A stretch of DNA of 64,000 bases from Owenia fusiformis (lineage: Eukaryota; Annelida; Polychaeta; Sabellida; Oweniidae), in assembly GCA_903813345.2 (NCBI GenBank), contig CAIIXF020000008.1, positions 25,590,822 through 25,654,821 on the forward strand. Direction: 5' to 3'. Made by a program: the position numbers and the translations under genes. Below the pieces are notes generated by a model. That model did not search any database. It saw nothing but the letters and a program-made list of their open reading frames with translations, and was not told the DNA's origin. This document shows, one piece after another, positions 46,301 through 57,390 of this stretch; position 1 is the first letter of the stretch, and every line of letters starts with the position of its first letter.

Positions 46301-49300
46301 AAACAAGTTGAAAAAGACCTTTTTGACCTTGAAAAGGTCATTGAAGGTGAAATCTCAAATCTAAAGTCAGATTTGAACTTCTGATAACTTGTAGATGATT
46401 TGAAACAAGTTGAAAAAAGACCTTTTTGACCTTTCTTGACCTTGAAAATGTCATTGAAGGTCAAATCTTAAATATATAGTCAGATTTATAATTCTGAAAA
46501 CATAATGATGATTTTGAAAAAAATTGAAGTCAGTCTAAACAGTATTTATTAAGTTATTGGAAGTTGTAAGAATTTGTTACAGACACCAACCGCCAAGCAC
46601 CAACCACCGTCAAAAAAGAAAAATTGAGACCATAACAATATCACAATAAAAATTGTAATCAGGACCAAATTATGTAGGCCTATATGTAGTTTTCTTTTTA
46701 AATAGGGCTAGAAAATGAAGAATTATCATTACTTAAATAAGATGCAAACATTTTCCTTATAATGTTATTTTGATAACAAAGATGATGAGTTTATCCCATA
46801 CAGCAAAACCTGTATATCTGAACACCTGGCTGATCCAAACACCTTCCAATGCTAACACATTTTCTGGCTCCATTTTTCCTCCCATTGACTTGACTCCCAT
46901 GTTAAAAAACCTTGAAACCCAACAACGTCCTAATTTGAACAGTGAACACTCATATTTGAAAAGTTAACATGTGTAATCCGAACACTTTTCACAATTTTCT
47001 TACAAAACTTGTCAAATATTGATTTGATATCAAAACTTCTGAAAAATATGAAATGTCCTCAGATTTTGGATGCCATGAAGCCAGATGGTCAATAGGAATA
47101 ATAATATTCATTGAGAATGCAGAAATATTTTTTAAAAATCCACAATCTTGCGGATAGAGAAACTTCGAAATCAATACATTTCTTCATCTGAATGCTTTCT
47201 GGCCATTCCCAATGGTGTTCAGATAATACAGGTTTTACTGTATATTACTTGATCTCTTACCTCTGTACCTGTAGCTAGTTTTGTATAATGTCAAACAGTC
47301 TCAAATGACTTTTATTTGCCTTAAGTCATCTTGTTTACTTCATCACTCAGGTACTGAGGCATAACCATCCACCAAAGCCAACCTTCTGTGCACCCAAGGC
47401 ATCTTGGAGACAAAGCCTGTAAAACATAAATGAATATACTAGTATGTTGTTAATTTACATAGATACAGGGTGGGCCAATAACAATTGGAACATTTATTCA
47501 ATTTTCTTTATTATTGCAGTTCAATTCACAAAAATTCAGATAATTGTGAAATGATTAAGTGAAAATGTTGATTATAAAAATGTGTTTGTTTAATTCTTTT
47601 TGCTTGTCACTTGATCATGATCTGTATTCTACATGTGTCATGACAAATCTCCAAATTTTCTCTGTTTGAGACATCACTGCTGAAATATCTTTTTAACATA
47701 CAATATGTGCCCTACAAATGGTCTCAACACAATTTCCATCAATTCAAACATATGTTGTTATCTCTAGAAGTTAGACATATCTCCCTCGGTTAAAGGTGGA
47801 ACAATTAGTGCAGATCATCGACCAGTGTCAAAATATATTTGAGTTTGGATATTTCATCAAGACTAACAACATGTTTTTATAATCTACAAAGAAACCCCCT
47901 GGATGAACATTATTTCAGCTGATATTCCTCTTAAAAATTTATAAGTGTGACTCCCTTTATCTGTTTATAGCAGCTTTGAACTGAATTTACACTTCTTGAT
48001 GCTGGAATTGATAGTTTATCCATACATTTTCAGAAAATAGGTATGTCAAAGGAGACGTTAAGCCAAATATTGACCTGATAGCTCAGAAAAATAAAACATT
48101 TTGAAATTTCTCTCTAGAGTCCTTGTTGCCCCTTTAATATAGCTAACTGACCTCAGCTTTTTTTCAAAATTTTATAATAGATGTGTAAAATGTCTTCCTT
48201 AATTCTAAGTTTAATATAAACCAACCCTACTTGAAAAAGCACTGCATTTTTAATAATACTAATGCCAGTTTCACCACCAGGTGGCTAACTTGGGGTAAAT
48301 AGCATGCATGGCAGGTATAACAGAAAGCTCCATTAAACTTGAATGTTCATCAGTTGATCAATTTTCATATTTAACTTCTTGAATTCTGAATATTTAATGA
48401 TGTAAATCAAGTATTTCTATCTCATGTATCTAGACAATTGATCAACATTGAATATATCAAACCAATTGTCTGCATTTTGCTAATATTATGGAAATGATTA
48501 TATGGTTATAGCTATCATATTGTGAGAGAAATGGTCTGGCCAGGAATGTCCCTTTAATGAGCCAATATCTCTTAATGGAATGACTTTGAAAAAATGTTAT
48601 GACTTATTGTTACAGTAACACTGAATAATTTACTAGTAAGAGCGCTGGATGGGTAACCAATATTTTCCCCTCTAACTAACAAAGGACACCTATAGTATTT
48701 GACTTGTCTTTCCTAGAATAAGTTAAAAATACTTAAATGTCTTAGGGTGTTTCATGACCTACCACAAATTATTTGCATGAGTAAACTGACTGGGATATTT
48801 CTAGAATTTTTAATTCCCAATCTTTCATACTTTCAGACCTATTAAAATAATGAATTTTAATGGTCATTAAGAACCCCTACTAGGCTAAGAGTGTTGCTGG
48901 TAAATATATATTACATGAAGTCTAGTTTACAAACCTCTATGAATTTAATGGAAGTAGTGTATCCATTGGTGTTGACATTTTTCCACCATCTTCATCATCG
49001 GGATTGCATGGACATCAATTGAAAACCTTCTAGTTCTAGTATAGGCCTAAGTCTCTAATTTCTGTCATGTCTTATTCTTTCATCTGCAAGAATCACATAT
49101 ACATGTATATATATTGATTGCACATTGGATGTGGTGAATATTTTAAAAGTACTGTACATAAAAAGTGTTTTTAGTTTCAATTTGTAGACCCAAAATTGAG
49201 ACAAATCAAGTCTTAAATCATGTATTAATTATTTGGGTATTTCTTGGTTTTATTTACAATAGGCCTATATAATAACACTACATGGCTTAAAGTCTTCAGG

Positions 49301-52300
49301 AATTTCAGGAAAAATGGACCAAAATCTAACCTCATTGAGTATTTGAGTTCAATACAAATCTAAATTTATTTTTAGGGGGGGGGGGGGGGGGGAGTCAAGC
49401 AAGGGTTTCAAAATAAAGGTCATATTTGTAAATATTTTCCTAAGATAACAATTTTTCCTCCAAATTAGAAAGTAAATATAATGGGTCTACATTACTTTCA
49501 AAAGCACTCAATCAGTTTTTCAAAAATTTCTTGGGAGAGGAAAAAATCCAAAATAACATAATATTATGGAAACCGCAGATATTAGGCCTACCGCAGATAT
49601 TATTAAAGATTTGGTTTAGATACGTCAAATTGATTTTGGTATTTATGTTTGTCATTTGAATAGGCCTAATTTATTTTTCAAGGAATTTCATCACCTAGTA
49701 AAGTACTTCTAACATGTCTAGATCTATGAAGGAAATTGATCTAGAAAAAAGGCCAAGATTCACATTTTTAGCATCGTCAAGGATATGACAATTGAATTTG
49801 CGAAAGAAAAATTGAGAGTTTGACTTTGATATCGAAGGAAAATATTGGTACACATCCTTACTTTTATTTTATCGACATTTTAGATTCATTCATTACCATA
49901 TTTGGTATTGAAAGGAGTCAAAGTGGCTCGTGGACCCATATTTGTGATCCCAGACCATATAAAGTCCGCTCGATGAAGAAAAATACAAGGAGTTGGGCTT
50001 AGCAACTGCACATGCAATGAGATAGGACCATGCTCCATAAGAAATAAGAATATGAAAAAAAAACATAAACATCCTTAGCACACAGACGCTGAAAACTGAA
50101 AAATCATTCGGAAAAATGGACCAAAAATAACCCACAAAATTATTGATAAATTTTACAGATTGAATGCAATATTGATCAAATTTTGACATTTGTTCAACCA
50201 TACCATGGTCCTAACATAGACGAAAGGATATCTTCCAAAACCAAAGGGACGCTGGTATAATTCAACGAACGCTTGCCGTAAGAAAACACGTGTACATATT
50301 TTGATCAACTCCAAGTGGATTTTTTATAAAAAATATCCAGAAATGTCCATATAATCTGATATCATTCTAAAGCTATTGATCCCAGGAATACAAATAATTA
50401 GTTCATTTGAATCTTACCTCAATACAACTGAAGATATTGGGAGAAATGTGCGGAGCGTGCACATTCCGGTTTCCATTTTAGGAAGTGTCGTGGCGTCTCA
50501 TTTCTTGTTATATCCGGGTCAATACGTTGCATAGCAACTCTCATTGTACGTGCGTCTCTGACGTGAATATGATAGCTTTCGCGCACCACATAAAGTTTGC
50601 GCTTCTACAGCGTATTTAAGAACCTATAGATCATTTTCCAATGAGTAAGCTCTCAACCATTTCAAACTGGCAAGAGACATGGCCGAAAGGGTTCCGCGGA
50701 GTAATTCTTCCCCTGGCGATATCAGTCAACATTAGGCCATCATGGAAGTTTCCAATCCAGAAATATTTTTCCAACTTTTCCCACAAAAACAATATTTTAT
50801 TCCTTTTTCAATGTGTAGTATCATTATACAAAATACTCAAATTCTAACTACTTTTTCTCTGAATTGACAGTGAAGGAAGGCCTTTAGCTAGTGACTCAGG
50901 TATCAATATAGATTACCAGCCTTCACAAATGAACAGGAAAATGAATAAAATACATATTCACTTGCAGTTCTAAATGTAGTACATATTCATCTGGAGCTTT
51001 AAATGTACTACATATTCATTTGCAGCTTTAAAGGACCTTATACACCCTCCATTGGGATCTCCCCATGGGAAAAAAATAATTCATCTGATTTTTCAAAATG
51101 AGTATTCTGCTTCAATTATTACATTTATTAGCACACTAGTATCTTGTTGACCTATATTCAGCACTGTATTGATGTATAGGCCACTTATTAGGGTCATAAT
51201 TCAATCATGAAGTGTAGAGGCATAGATTCCAAACCAGGAAGTATTTTTGTGTCTGTCAAAATCCATTTACATCCTACGCATCCCTGCATCTTATCCAAAT
51301 ATGTTACTACATAATGAAATATAATAGTATAATCTTTGGTTTTACAAACTTGTATGATATTTGATAAGTGTAAAAGTTGTTTTTGGAGCATTTTTCTATA
51401 GCCATTTTGTAGGGAAAAAAATGATGAAAAAATGTACAATCTTTTAATTTTAAGTATGACCTGAATCGATTGCAAACTTCATATTTGCACATTTGATGAG
51501 ATAAACCATTTGTGTCGTATTGTGAAATTATTAAGTTAAATAAGTTTGCAATCGATTCAGGTCATAGTGTATTTTTGGTATTTCTGTCATAATCAATGGA
51601 AACCAATGGCCTCTATTGGGATCTGCTGATATCCTCATGTTAAGTCAATGGTGCACAGCCTAGTGTAAGTCAATACAACCTTACTGAACGAAATGATCCC
51701 TATCTCAGCTTATGTGTGTCCGAGCACTTTAATATTTTCCAAAGTATTATATGACATTTTATTCTTCATGTTACACCTACAAATGATTCATTTTGACCAT
51801 AGGGGTATTTGCCAATAATTGCACCTTGTCCTTTGCTACATATTTCACCTGCAGCTTTAAATGTACTACATATTTACTTGCGGCTTTAAATTTGCTACAT
51901 ATTTCAGTTGCAGCTGTTTAAATGTACTACATATTCACTTGCAGCTTAATGTACTACATATTTACTTTTTTTTTATTTATTAAAATCATATTAATATATT
52001 TACATAATAATCATAAAGACACCCCAGGGGGTGTATGGCTTATCACAAGCTAGAACATTTTAAAATTGCATATCATTAAGTTGTAATTCTTAATAAATTG
52101 TTTTAAATTTAGGTGCATATACTCTTGAATTTACAATGTGTCAATCAAAATTTAAATCAAGTAAGCCAAGCTGGTATACAGTATAATTAAAATGTTTAAC
52201 AGGATATAGTTGAAAGATATAAAATTGATATAAAATTGAACTTGCAGCTTTAAATTTACTACATTTTCAATTGCAGTTCTAAATGTACTACATATACACG

Positions 52301-55300
52301 TGCAGCTTTAAATGAACTACATTTTCATCATTTACTTGCAGATGAACTACATATTTACTTACAGATGTGCTACATACTTACTTGCAGCTTTAAATTTGCT
52401 ACATTTTCAATTGCAGCTTTAAATGTACTACATATTCACTTGCAGCTTTAAATGTACTACATATTCACTTGCAGCTTTAAATGTACTGCATATTGAATTG
52501 CAGCTTTAAATGTACTACATATTCACTTGCAGCTTTAAATGTACTGCATATTTACTTGCAGGAGCAAATCAAAAGAGAGCTTAACACCAGTTACCCAAAC
52601 ACAATTGGCCAAATAGTACTAAAAAATGCTGACCATAAGTAAGTCATAATATAGAGATCAAAGGTCAAATTTATTATACATCATTCAGGAAAATGCACAT
52701 TGCTCTATACTGTTTGAAATTAAAGTGTTTTTTGTGAAAAAATTGAAATCAGTGATGTCATTTTTTAATTGATGTAAAGTGTTTTATATGTGATATAAGA
52801 AATTAAAATCATCGTTCAAAACAAAGTAAGATTTGAATAAATACTAGTAATTAATAATTAATTAATGATAAATAAGATTTTGTTGTAAAAATATCACATA
52901 CGAGCCAGTGCCCAATGAATGGTGGATTTAGCTCATTTTACCAAATATCATCTTTTGAGGAAATGTGCGACAGTTTGTTAAAACTATAATTTTAATTCTT
53001 TATTAGAGTTTATCAGATATTCTAACGAAACCCATGAGAAATTGATAATAGAATGATTGTAATTAATTTTCAGCAAAAATAAGATGGCGTTTGTAGAAGT
53101 GCGAAACAAAAAGGTGGGGGATGGAATCATTGCTGATTTGAACGCTTCCATGATTCAAGAGCACAGGGTCATAGTGACCTGGTCTAAAGCCTCTGTCAGC
53201 CAATTCAATCACAACCCATTGAAACTGCAGGTTCATATAGGAAACATCCCTTCTAGTTTAAAAAAGGTAAGATAGATATGATAGTGCAATACAATTATTA
53301 TTAGAATTGTCGGCTTTTGGCATCTGCAAAAAAATAGCATGTGGTGAGATTTTGCATGTTAATGCCTTGTATTATTTGTATAATAGCAATTATGTGAGAA
53401 GGCAATCCAGTCTGCTTCATAGGTGATATTTTCGGGATACACTGTATCAAGTTCCAGATTTGATTAACTTTTGAATGGCCTTTTTGAACTCTGGCAGCCA
53501 TTTTGATTTAATAATCAAATAATTATTTTCCAATCCAAACTATTTAATTGTCCGGGACGGATATAGAAAACCCATCCATCCTTCTGTATGTCCAGACATT
53601 TACTCAAATACTGGTTGATGGATTTGGTTCAAAGTTGGATGATACCTTATATGGGCATAATAAAGATTAATTATCCTAACGAACGAAGTATGGAAGGGAT
53701 ATATCCATCAGTCAGTCTGTCAGTCCGTCCATTTTTTAGGGGCTTAGCGTCAAACAAGATGGTTTTTCTTCATATTTGGTGAAAAGATGTATCTTGTTTT
53801 GCTCAATAGATTTATGTCAGATTAGTTCATTGTTTTTTAGAATATACTTTTTGAGATAGATATTGTTCAGCACTCCTTGCTTTTTTTATTAATATGTTTA
53901 TTGTTATTACTTTTATTTGCAGGATGACATAAAGAAGTTGGTTGAAGAATTTGGGCCAGTGTCAAATATCAGTTTAAAGTAAGTATAAGACATATACATA
54001 CATGATACATCTACAATTGTTAGCTCAGCCTGGATTTACTTCACTACCCATATTGTTTTTCCTTTTTGCCCATTTGCCTCTTCAGCCTAAAAGTTATTGA
54101 CGTGATCTGAACAAACAGGGGAAATGTGTGAATTGATTGAAATGATTCAATTATGTATGTGATGTATTATGTAATGAAGAGAATTACAAGTAGACTCTTT
54201 GTAGAATGAATTGTAGAATGATTATGACGAAATGTTATATTATTACAGAAAGGATGTGGACTTTAATTTCTCTTTTGTGGATGTAGACACTGAATTGATT
54301 GCTCGCAACATTATAGCAGGTCTTAACCATAAATCTGTGCAGGGTAGACAACTCCGTGCAGACTTCAGCGCAAAGGGACATCAGCTTTTAAGAAGTAAGG
54401 GGATAATTATCCCACCAACGAAGTTTGAGGGGGATATGAGAAAAAATGTCCGTTTATCCGTCTGTTCGTCTGTCTGTACCGATTTGTTCAAAAAATAATT
54501 TTTAAGATGGCGGCTCAATTTCAAAATGGCTACCATTTTTCATATGAAAAACTTAATCTTTGATAACTAGTTGACGGATTTGGATCAAATTTTGTATGAT
54601 AATGCCAAGAGACACAGTACCTCTGTTTGACAAAGAATTTTCAAGATGGCAGCTGAATTTTAAAATAGCCATTTTTCGTAAAAAAATGTAATCTTTAATA
54701 ACTCAAATAGCAGTGAATGGATTTTGTTCAAATTTTATATGCTGATGCCTAGACACACTGTAGCTCTTTCCAAGAAAAATGGCGGCTGAATTTCAAAATG
54801 GCTGCCATTTTCGTAAAAAAGGTATGTAATCTTTGATAACTCAATGCTAATTGACGGATATGGTTTGCATTTTATATGTTGATGCCTAGGGACAAACAAG
54901 CTCTGCTCAAGAAGGAAATTCAAGATGGCCACTAATTATCAAAATATGTTTTGTTCGTTGTGATTTGCTACTCCATGGAGTTGCTGTTTTTCTAGTAAGA
55001 ATTGACAAATATTATTTTTTATTTCTGTTTTAGTGTAGTCTGTATATGTGCAGTCTAAAATATTGTAGTTGTTGAGTTTTAAGCATATGTGCTTTCTTAT
55101 TACTTTAGTCTTACATATAGTCCTGAAGCATGTATGCCCACTTATTCTGTAGTGTGTAGATAAGTAGATTGGCTCAGGTCTCTTGTGTTAAAGTAATAGC
55201 TCACATACAGAAGTGGAACAAAAGTGAGCTTTTTCCTTGATGCAGGCAATTGCTTTAAATCTGAGTCACTCAATTGCCATCCTTCTGTCCATGTACAACT

Positions 55301-56724
55301 CATATCCTTATATACTTGCATATTTTGACTTTTTGAATAACTACACTGTTGATGAAACATTATGAAAATATGATTTCAGAGTTAGGCACACATGTCCATG
55401 ATGAACAAGACAGTCTGCACTCAACAGAATCAGGAGGTAAAGACCAGGATGTAACAAACAGCTTAGACACTTCATTAAGTAAGCAGTCAGTGAAGAACAT
55501 TTTACCAAATTCTAGTCACGTGTCAATAGATTCAAGGCAGCCATCTGCTCCGGAAACTAGTCGTTCTAAACTACTGCGAAGCATTCTCACTAATTCTAAA
55601 CATGATACTCAAAATGAACAGTGCCAAGCCAAAGTGGCAAATCCTAGAGCAATGAAAATGGAGACACCGGTAGAACAGAATGGACTTTTAGATTCAGAGG
55701 CTGCCATAGAGAATGCTTCAGACCACGGAGGCCATCATCAACATAACTGGAAATCTCATCAAAACATATCAGACATTCAACAGGTAAATAAACAACTTCC
55801 TTTGATCATTATTTCCTCAACAGATCATCATTTTACTTGACTTCAATCATTCAGCCATATCAGGATAGCTTTAATCAAGATTCAATAGAGCCTCAAACGG
55901 ATGGTACTTTAATCAAGATTTAGTGGAGCTCAATTCTGTACTTGATATAGCAGAGATTCAGTTTAGCCCTTATCATTGTGATTCACATGGTTTATGTTCA
56001 TAATTTTATTCATAATGAACCATATGCAACTTACATTGACAGTATCATGTGTTGCAGGTATTAGGTAGCACTGTGCCTATGCAGAGTAAATGTAAAACAG
56101 CAGTCCAGCTATGTCAGCGAGCACAAGTTTTCATGTCGGAGGCCCTTGATGACTGCCCATTCTGTCAGAAAACTAACCAACTTGTAAGTTAAACATTTCA
56201 TGAATGATGAGCTAATACTAAACCTTATAATATGGAATTATAATTAATGTAGATCGAGGCAATTGAACTTTTGTTCCCTATTTCTGTGATAATTTTCCGA
56301 TGTAAAAAGGAAGATGCAATGAATATCAGAATGCATAGACATTAGACATGTACATCATTTAGCACACTAGTATTATGTTAAAAAGTGTTTAAATCAAACT
56401 TATTGTTCGAGGATCAAACAATTTTATTGCACTTTGAAAAAGTGAATCAATTCTTGTTTGTTCATTTGGCATAGAGATCTGTAGGATCTTTCAAATAAAG
56501 CAAGTCTTGGGTTGAAGAAAGAAATGGATCGACTCAAATAAGTCAGAACAATCATTTTTGTATCAAATCTAGTCCCTTTTTATGAGCATATAATTTCATA
56601 TATTTGTTGGATGTCAAAATGTGAGGTTAATAGTATGTTGTTATTTCAGATGAACGACCTGCTTCTACTGCTTCAAGACATGAATGAACAGGCACACAGT
56701 GATAGAGTGGCTAATAACACCTGA
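33117..56724 (+). CDS. Uncharacterised protein with four RNA-recognition motifs
   Basis: Sixteen coding exons join in frame to 653 aa: 33117-33194, 34605-34667, 36363-36436, 36760-36863, 37255-37407, 37697-37770, 39242-39312, 40855-41051, 41440-41510, 52562-52638, 53074-53266, 53923-53978, 54249-54394, 55380-55783, 56058-56183, 56650-56724. The ATG is preceded by an in-frame TAG in the same exon. RRM1 (about 38-110) is divergent (TVTISFETELAARKAI). RRM2 (170-241) has EIYIGNIP and RFAFAKFIG; RRM3 (283-359) has QLFIGNIP and KMAFVEV; RRM4 (372-446) has QVHIGNIP and FNFSFVDV. Residues 453-587 are Ser/Asn-rich and disordered. The C-terminus has Cys599, 606, 620 and 623 (DDCPFCQK) and a helix MNDLLLLLQDMNEQ. 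RNA binding is inferred from the domains; I cannot assign an orthologue. Exon 3's donor (CA|GTGGTA) is weak, so exons 2-3 are the least certain. Confidence 0.8.
34009..34514. mobile_element. hAT-like MITE in intron 1 of the four-RRM gene
   Basis: The left end CAGGCCTGTCAACT and inverted right end AGTTGACAGCCCTG form TIRs of the common hAT CAGGG(C)TGTCAA type. CAGAGT flanks both sides (34003-34008 and 34515-34520). The interior holds repeated 'gtcacgca', a run of more than 30 cytosines (about 34288-34321), and a ~21-bp tandem repeat with AAGGTGTTCAAA-like units. The proline-rich frames across the C run are artefacts. Confidence 0.75.
34979..36325. mobile_element. Repeat element with TGTCCCCACC ends and five ~161-bp internal units
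   Basis: The left end TGTCCCCACCA and right end TAGGTGGGGACA are short inverted repeats. After GTCCGTCTGTCTGTCCATCCG come about five tandem units of ~161 bp with GGTAGATCAATTTCAAATTT, ATCTAGATCTGATTAG and GGCAGCCATTTTGGATTTTC. Related to the repeats at 13590-14460 and 54395-54950. No coding sequence. No clear target duplication. It sits in intron 2 of the four-RRM gene. Confidence 0.7.
38131..39063. mobile_element. Pogo-like non-autonomous element
   Basis: TIRs CAGTAGAACCTG..TAAGTGGAACACC at both ends are flanked by TA (38129-38130 and 39064-39065), the pattern of pogo/Tigger-type Tc1-mariner elements. The motif TTCCACTTA recurs many times in subterminal regions. An internal inverted pair (about 38310-38365 with 38753-38812) makes a second hairpin. 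No transposase in 933 bp. Lies in intron 6 of the four-RRM gene. Confidence 0.85.
39390..40625. repeat. 73-bp minisatellite, about 17 copies
   Basis: Tandem 73-bp units contain GGAACATGGGCAATCATTTA, GACATGAACAATCCATTGAA and TTTGGAATGACCAACACCTT. Sub-variants alternate (TATTGGACAAATG versus CATTGAATGAATG), and three adjacent copies share GACCGAACACC, showing local homogenisation. It fills most of the intron between exons 7 and 8 of the four-RRM gene. Confidence 0.95.
44355..44568. mobile_element. Small TIR element
   Basis: The left end CAGTGATCTCCCCAGCATT and inverted right end AATCCTGGGGAGATCAATG form ~19-bp TIRs. Inside, GCACCCA(C/T)CTGA-type motifs repeat. No target duplication I can confirm. 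Confidence 0.55.
45029..45183. mobile_element. Small TIR element
   Basis: CAGGCCCATAGCCAGC at the left end is matched by inverted CAGACCTATATAGCCAGC at the right. 155 bp, non-coding, probably a hAT-like MITE; the flanks are ACATG-rich, so a target duplication cannot be judged. Confidence 0.4.
45862..46525. repeat. ~115-120-bp tandem repeat, about five copies
   Basis: Units contain TCAGATTTGAACTTCTGA, TTGTAGATGATTTTGAAAAA, TTGGTCAATTTGAAACAAG and TTTTTGACCTTGAAAAGGTC followed by ATTGAAGGT. Copies differ by small indels, and a partial unit is inserted around 46060-46120. Open frames in it are by-products. Confidence 0.85.
46801..47240. mobile_element. Pogo-like MITE with TA target duplication
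   Basis: The left end CAGCAAAACCTGTATATCTG then AACACC is matched by the inverted right end (GGTGTTCAGATAATACAGG then TTTTACTG). TA flanks at 46799-46800 and 47241-47242. 440 bp, no transposase. Its ends resemble the elements at 38131 and 21206. Confidence 0.8.
50526..50538. promoter_or_regulatory. X-box-like palindrome
   Basis: GTTGCATAGCAAC matches the RFX-factor X-box form (GTTGC, 1-3 bases, GCAAC). It lies in a CpG-containing patch in an otherwise AT-rich intron. RFX sites often sit near promoters of ciliary genes, but here no gene start is proven. Confidence 0.35.
50950..52562 (+). repeat. 29-bp minisatellite ending in a real 3' splice site
   Basis: Units of about 29 bp containing TTTAAATGTACTACATATTC followed by ACTTGCAGC occur in blocks at about 50950-51030, 51840-51965 and 52235-52561. 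Every unit has a TTGCAG, i.e. an acceptor-like sequence. The last one (TTTACTTGCAG, ending 52561) is the acceptor of exon 10 of the four-RRM gene. Confidence 0.9.
53560..53830. repeat. Dispersed 'GAACGAAGTATGGAAGGGATAT' family copy
   Basis: Contains AACGAACGAAGTATGGAAGG and CAGTCTGTCAGTCCGTCC, related to 13590-14460 and 54395-54950. Lies in intron 11 of the four-RRM gene; diverged and without coding potential. Confidence 0.5.
54395..54950. repeat. Dispersed 'TTATCCCACCAACGAAGTTTG' family copy
   Basis: Starts directly after the exon-13 donor with ATAATTATCCCACCAACGAA, then GTCCGTTTATCCGTCTGTTC. It is followed by three units of about 125 bp, each with 'aatggctgccatttt'-like and 'taatctttgataactca' segments. 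The same family as 13590-14460. Confidence 0.65.
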
Positions 56725-56854
56725 CACAATGGAGGGAAATGGTAGTGTTGAACTTCCACAGTGAATCCAGATGAAGTTGTTAAGAGTAAAGGCTTGAATT
56801 CATTGTGTTATCAAATTATGGTTTACAAGTAGAAATCCTGTATTAGCAACATTA

Positions 56855-57390
56855 CAAGGTGACCTAAAAAATGCCACCCACTAATTTTGGAATAACTCTC
56901 TCTGTATAATAATAAGGAATCTACATGATTTTTTGTATGTAGATAGAGTGTTCAATGGAACAAAGATTGTTGTACTTGGATAGGATCAATGACTTTCAAA
57001 TTTAGAGATATCACACTTCCCGTCCAGGCATGCTTTCAGTGAAATCATCAAAAAATGATCAAAAATACAATTTTCTGAAATTGAGATTTCTGTATTAGCC
57101 ATTCTTTAATCATTTTTGGATTATTTTCACATATATTATCAATAATATTCTTGTCAAATTTGATGAAATGACTGGTTTATTAGGTAAATTCTAAGAGACA
57201 GATTTTCTTATTTACAATTTTGAGTGATTTTTTGTCAGAGCATGCCTCTGCTGAAAATGAGATATCTCTTAATTTCCAAGATGTTGATGCTATGCAAGCA
57301 CTGCAATCTACACATAAAAAATCATGAAGATTCTTTAATTATTGAGAGAGTTATTCCAAAATTAGTGGGTGGCATTTTTGGGTCACCCTG
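56855..57390. mobile_element. Mariner-type MITE in the 3' UTR or flank of the four-RRM gene
   Basis: Ends CAAGGTGACCTAAAAAATGCC and, inverted, CAGGGTGACCCAAAAATGCC, continuing through CACCCACTAATTTTGGAATA for ~48 bp. TA lies on both sides (56853-56854 and 57391-57392). A second, inner inverted pair (tctacat..aaaaatcatg) makes a longer hairpin. 536 bp with no transposase. It starts 130 bp after the stop codon at 56724. Confidence 0.85.

Larger units (their letters stand above)
45220..50640 (-). ncRNA. Possible antisense spliced transcript inside intron 9
   Basis: Speculative. A GC-richer, CpG-containing patch at about 50420-50600 ends on the minus strand in a strong donor (TTGAG|GTAAGA, exon end 50418). 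Good minus-strand acceptors follow at 47416 (TTTTACAG|GCTTTG) with a weak donor at 47339, and at 45684 (CACTTTCAG|GTGTGA). The first exon carries a 42-codon frame ending TGA just before the donor. It also holds GTTGCATAGCAAC (50526-50538), an RFX X-box-like palindrome. No domain is recognisable, so a noncoding RNA is the most that can be said. Confidence 0.2.
41511..52561 (+). other. Giant (11-kb) intron 9 of the four-RRM gene
   Basis: Separates the exon ending QLFIGNIPLNYNL from the exon beginning EQIKRELN, so RRM3 is split after its RNP2 strand. Contains MITEs (44355-44568, 45029-45183, 46801-47240), tandem repeats (45862-46525 and a 29-bp minisatellite up to the 3' end), a G run near 49376-49392 and a possible antisense transcript. 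Nothing else here reads as coding. Confidence 0.7.

Noticed and set aside
47464-47500. TACAGGGTGGGCCAATAACA, a mariner-like TIR end
   Set aside because: No matching inverted end nearby; left as a possible solo fragment.
52235-52562. CRISPR-like regular ~29-bp repeats
   Set aside because: The repeats are head-to-tail with no unique spacers, in a eukaryotic intron; a minisatellite.
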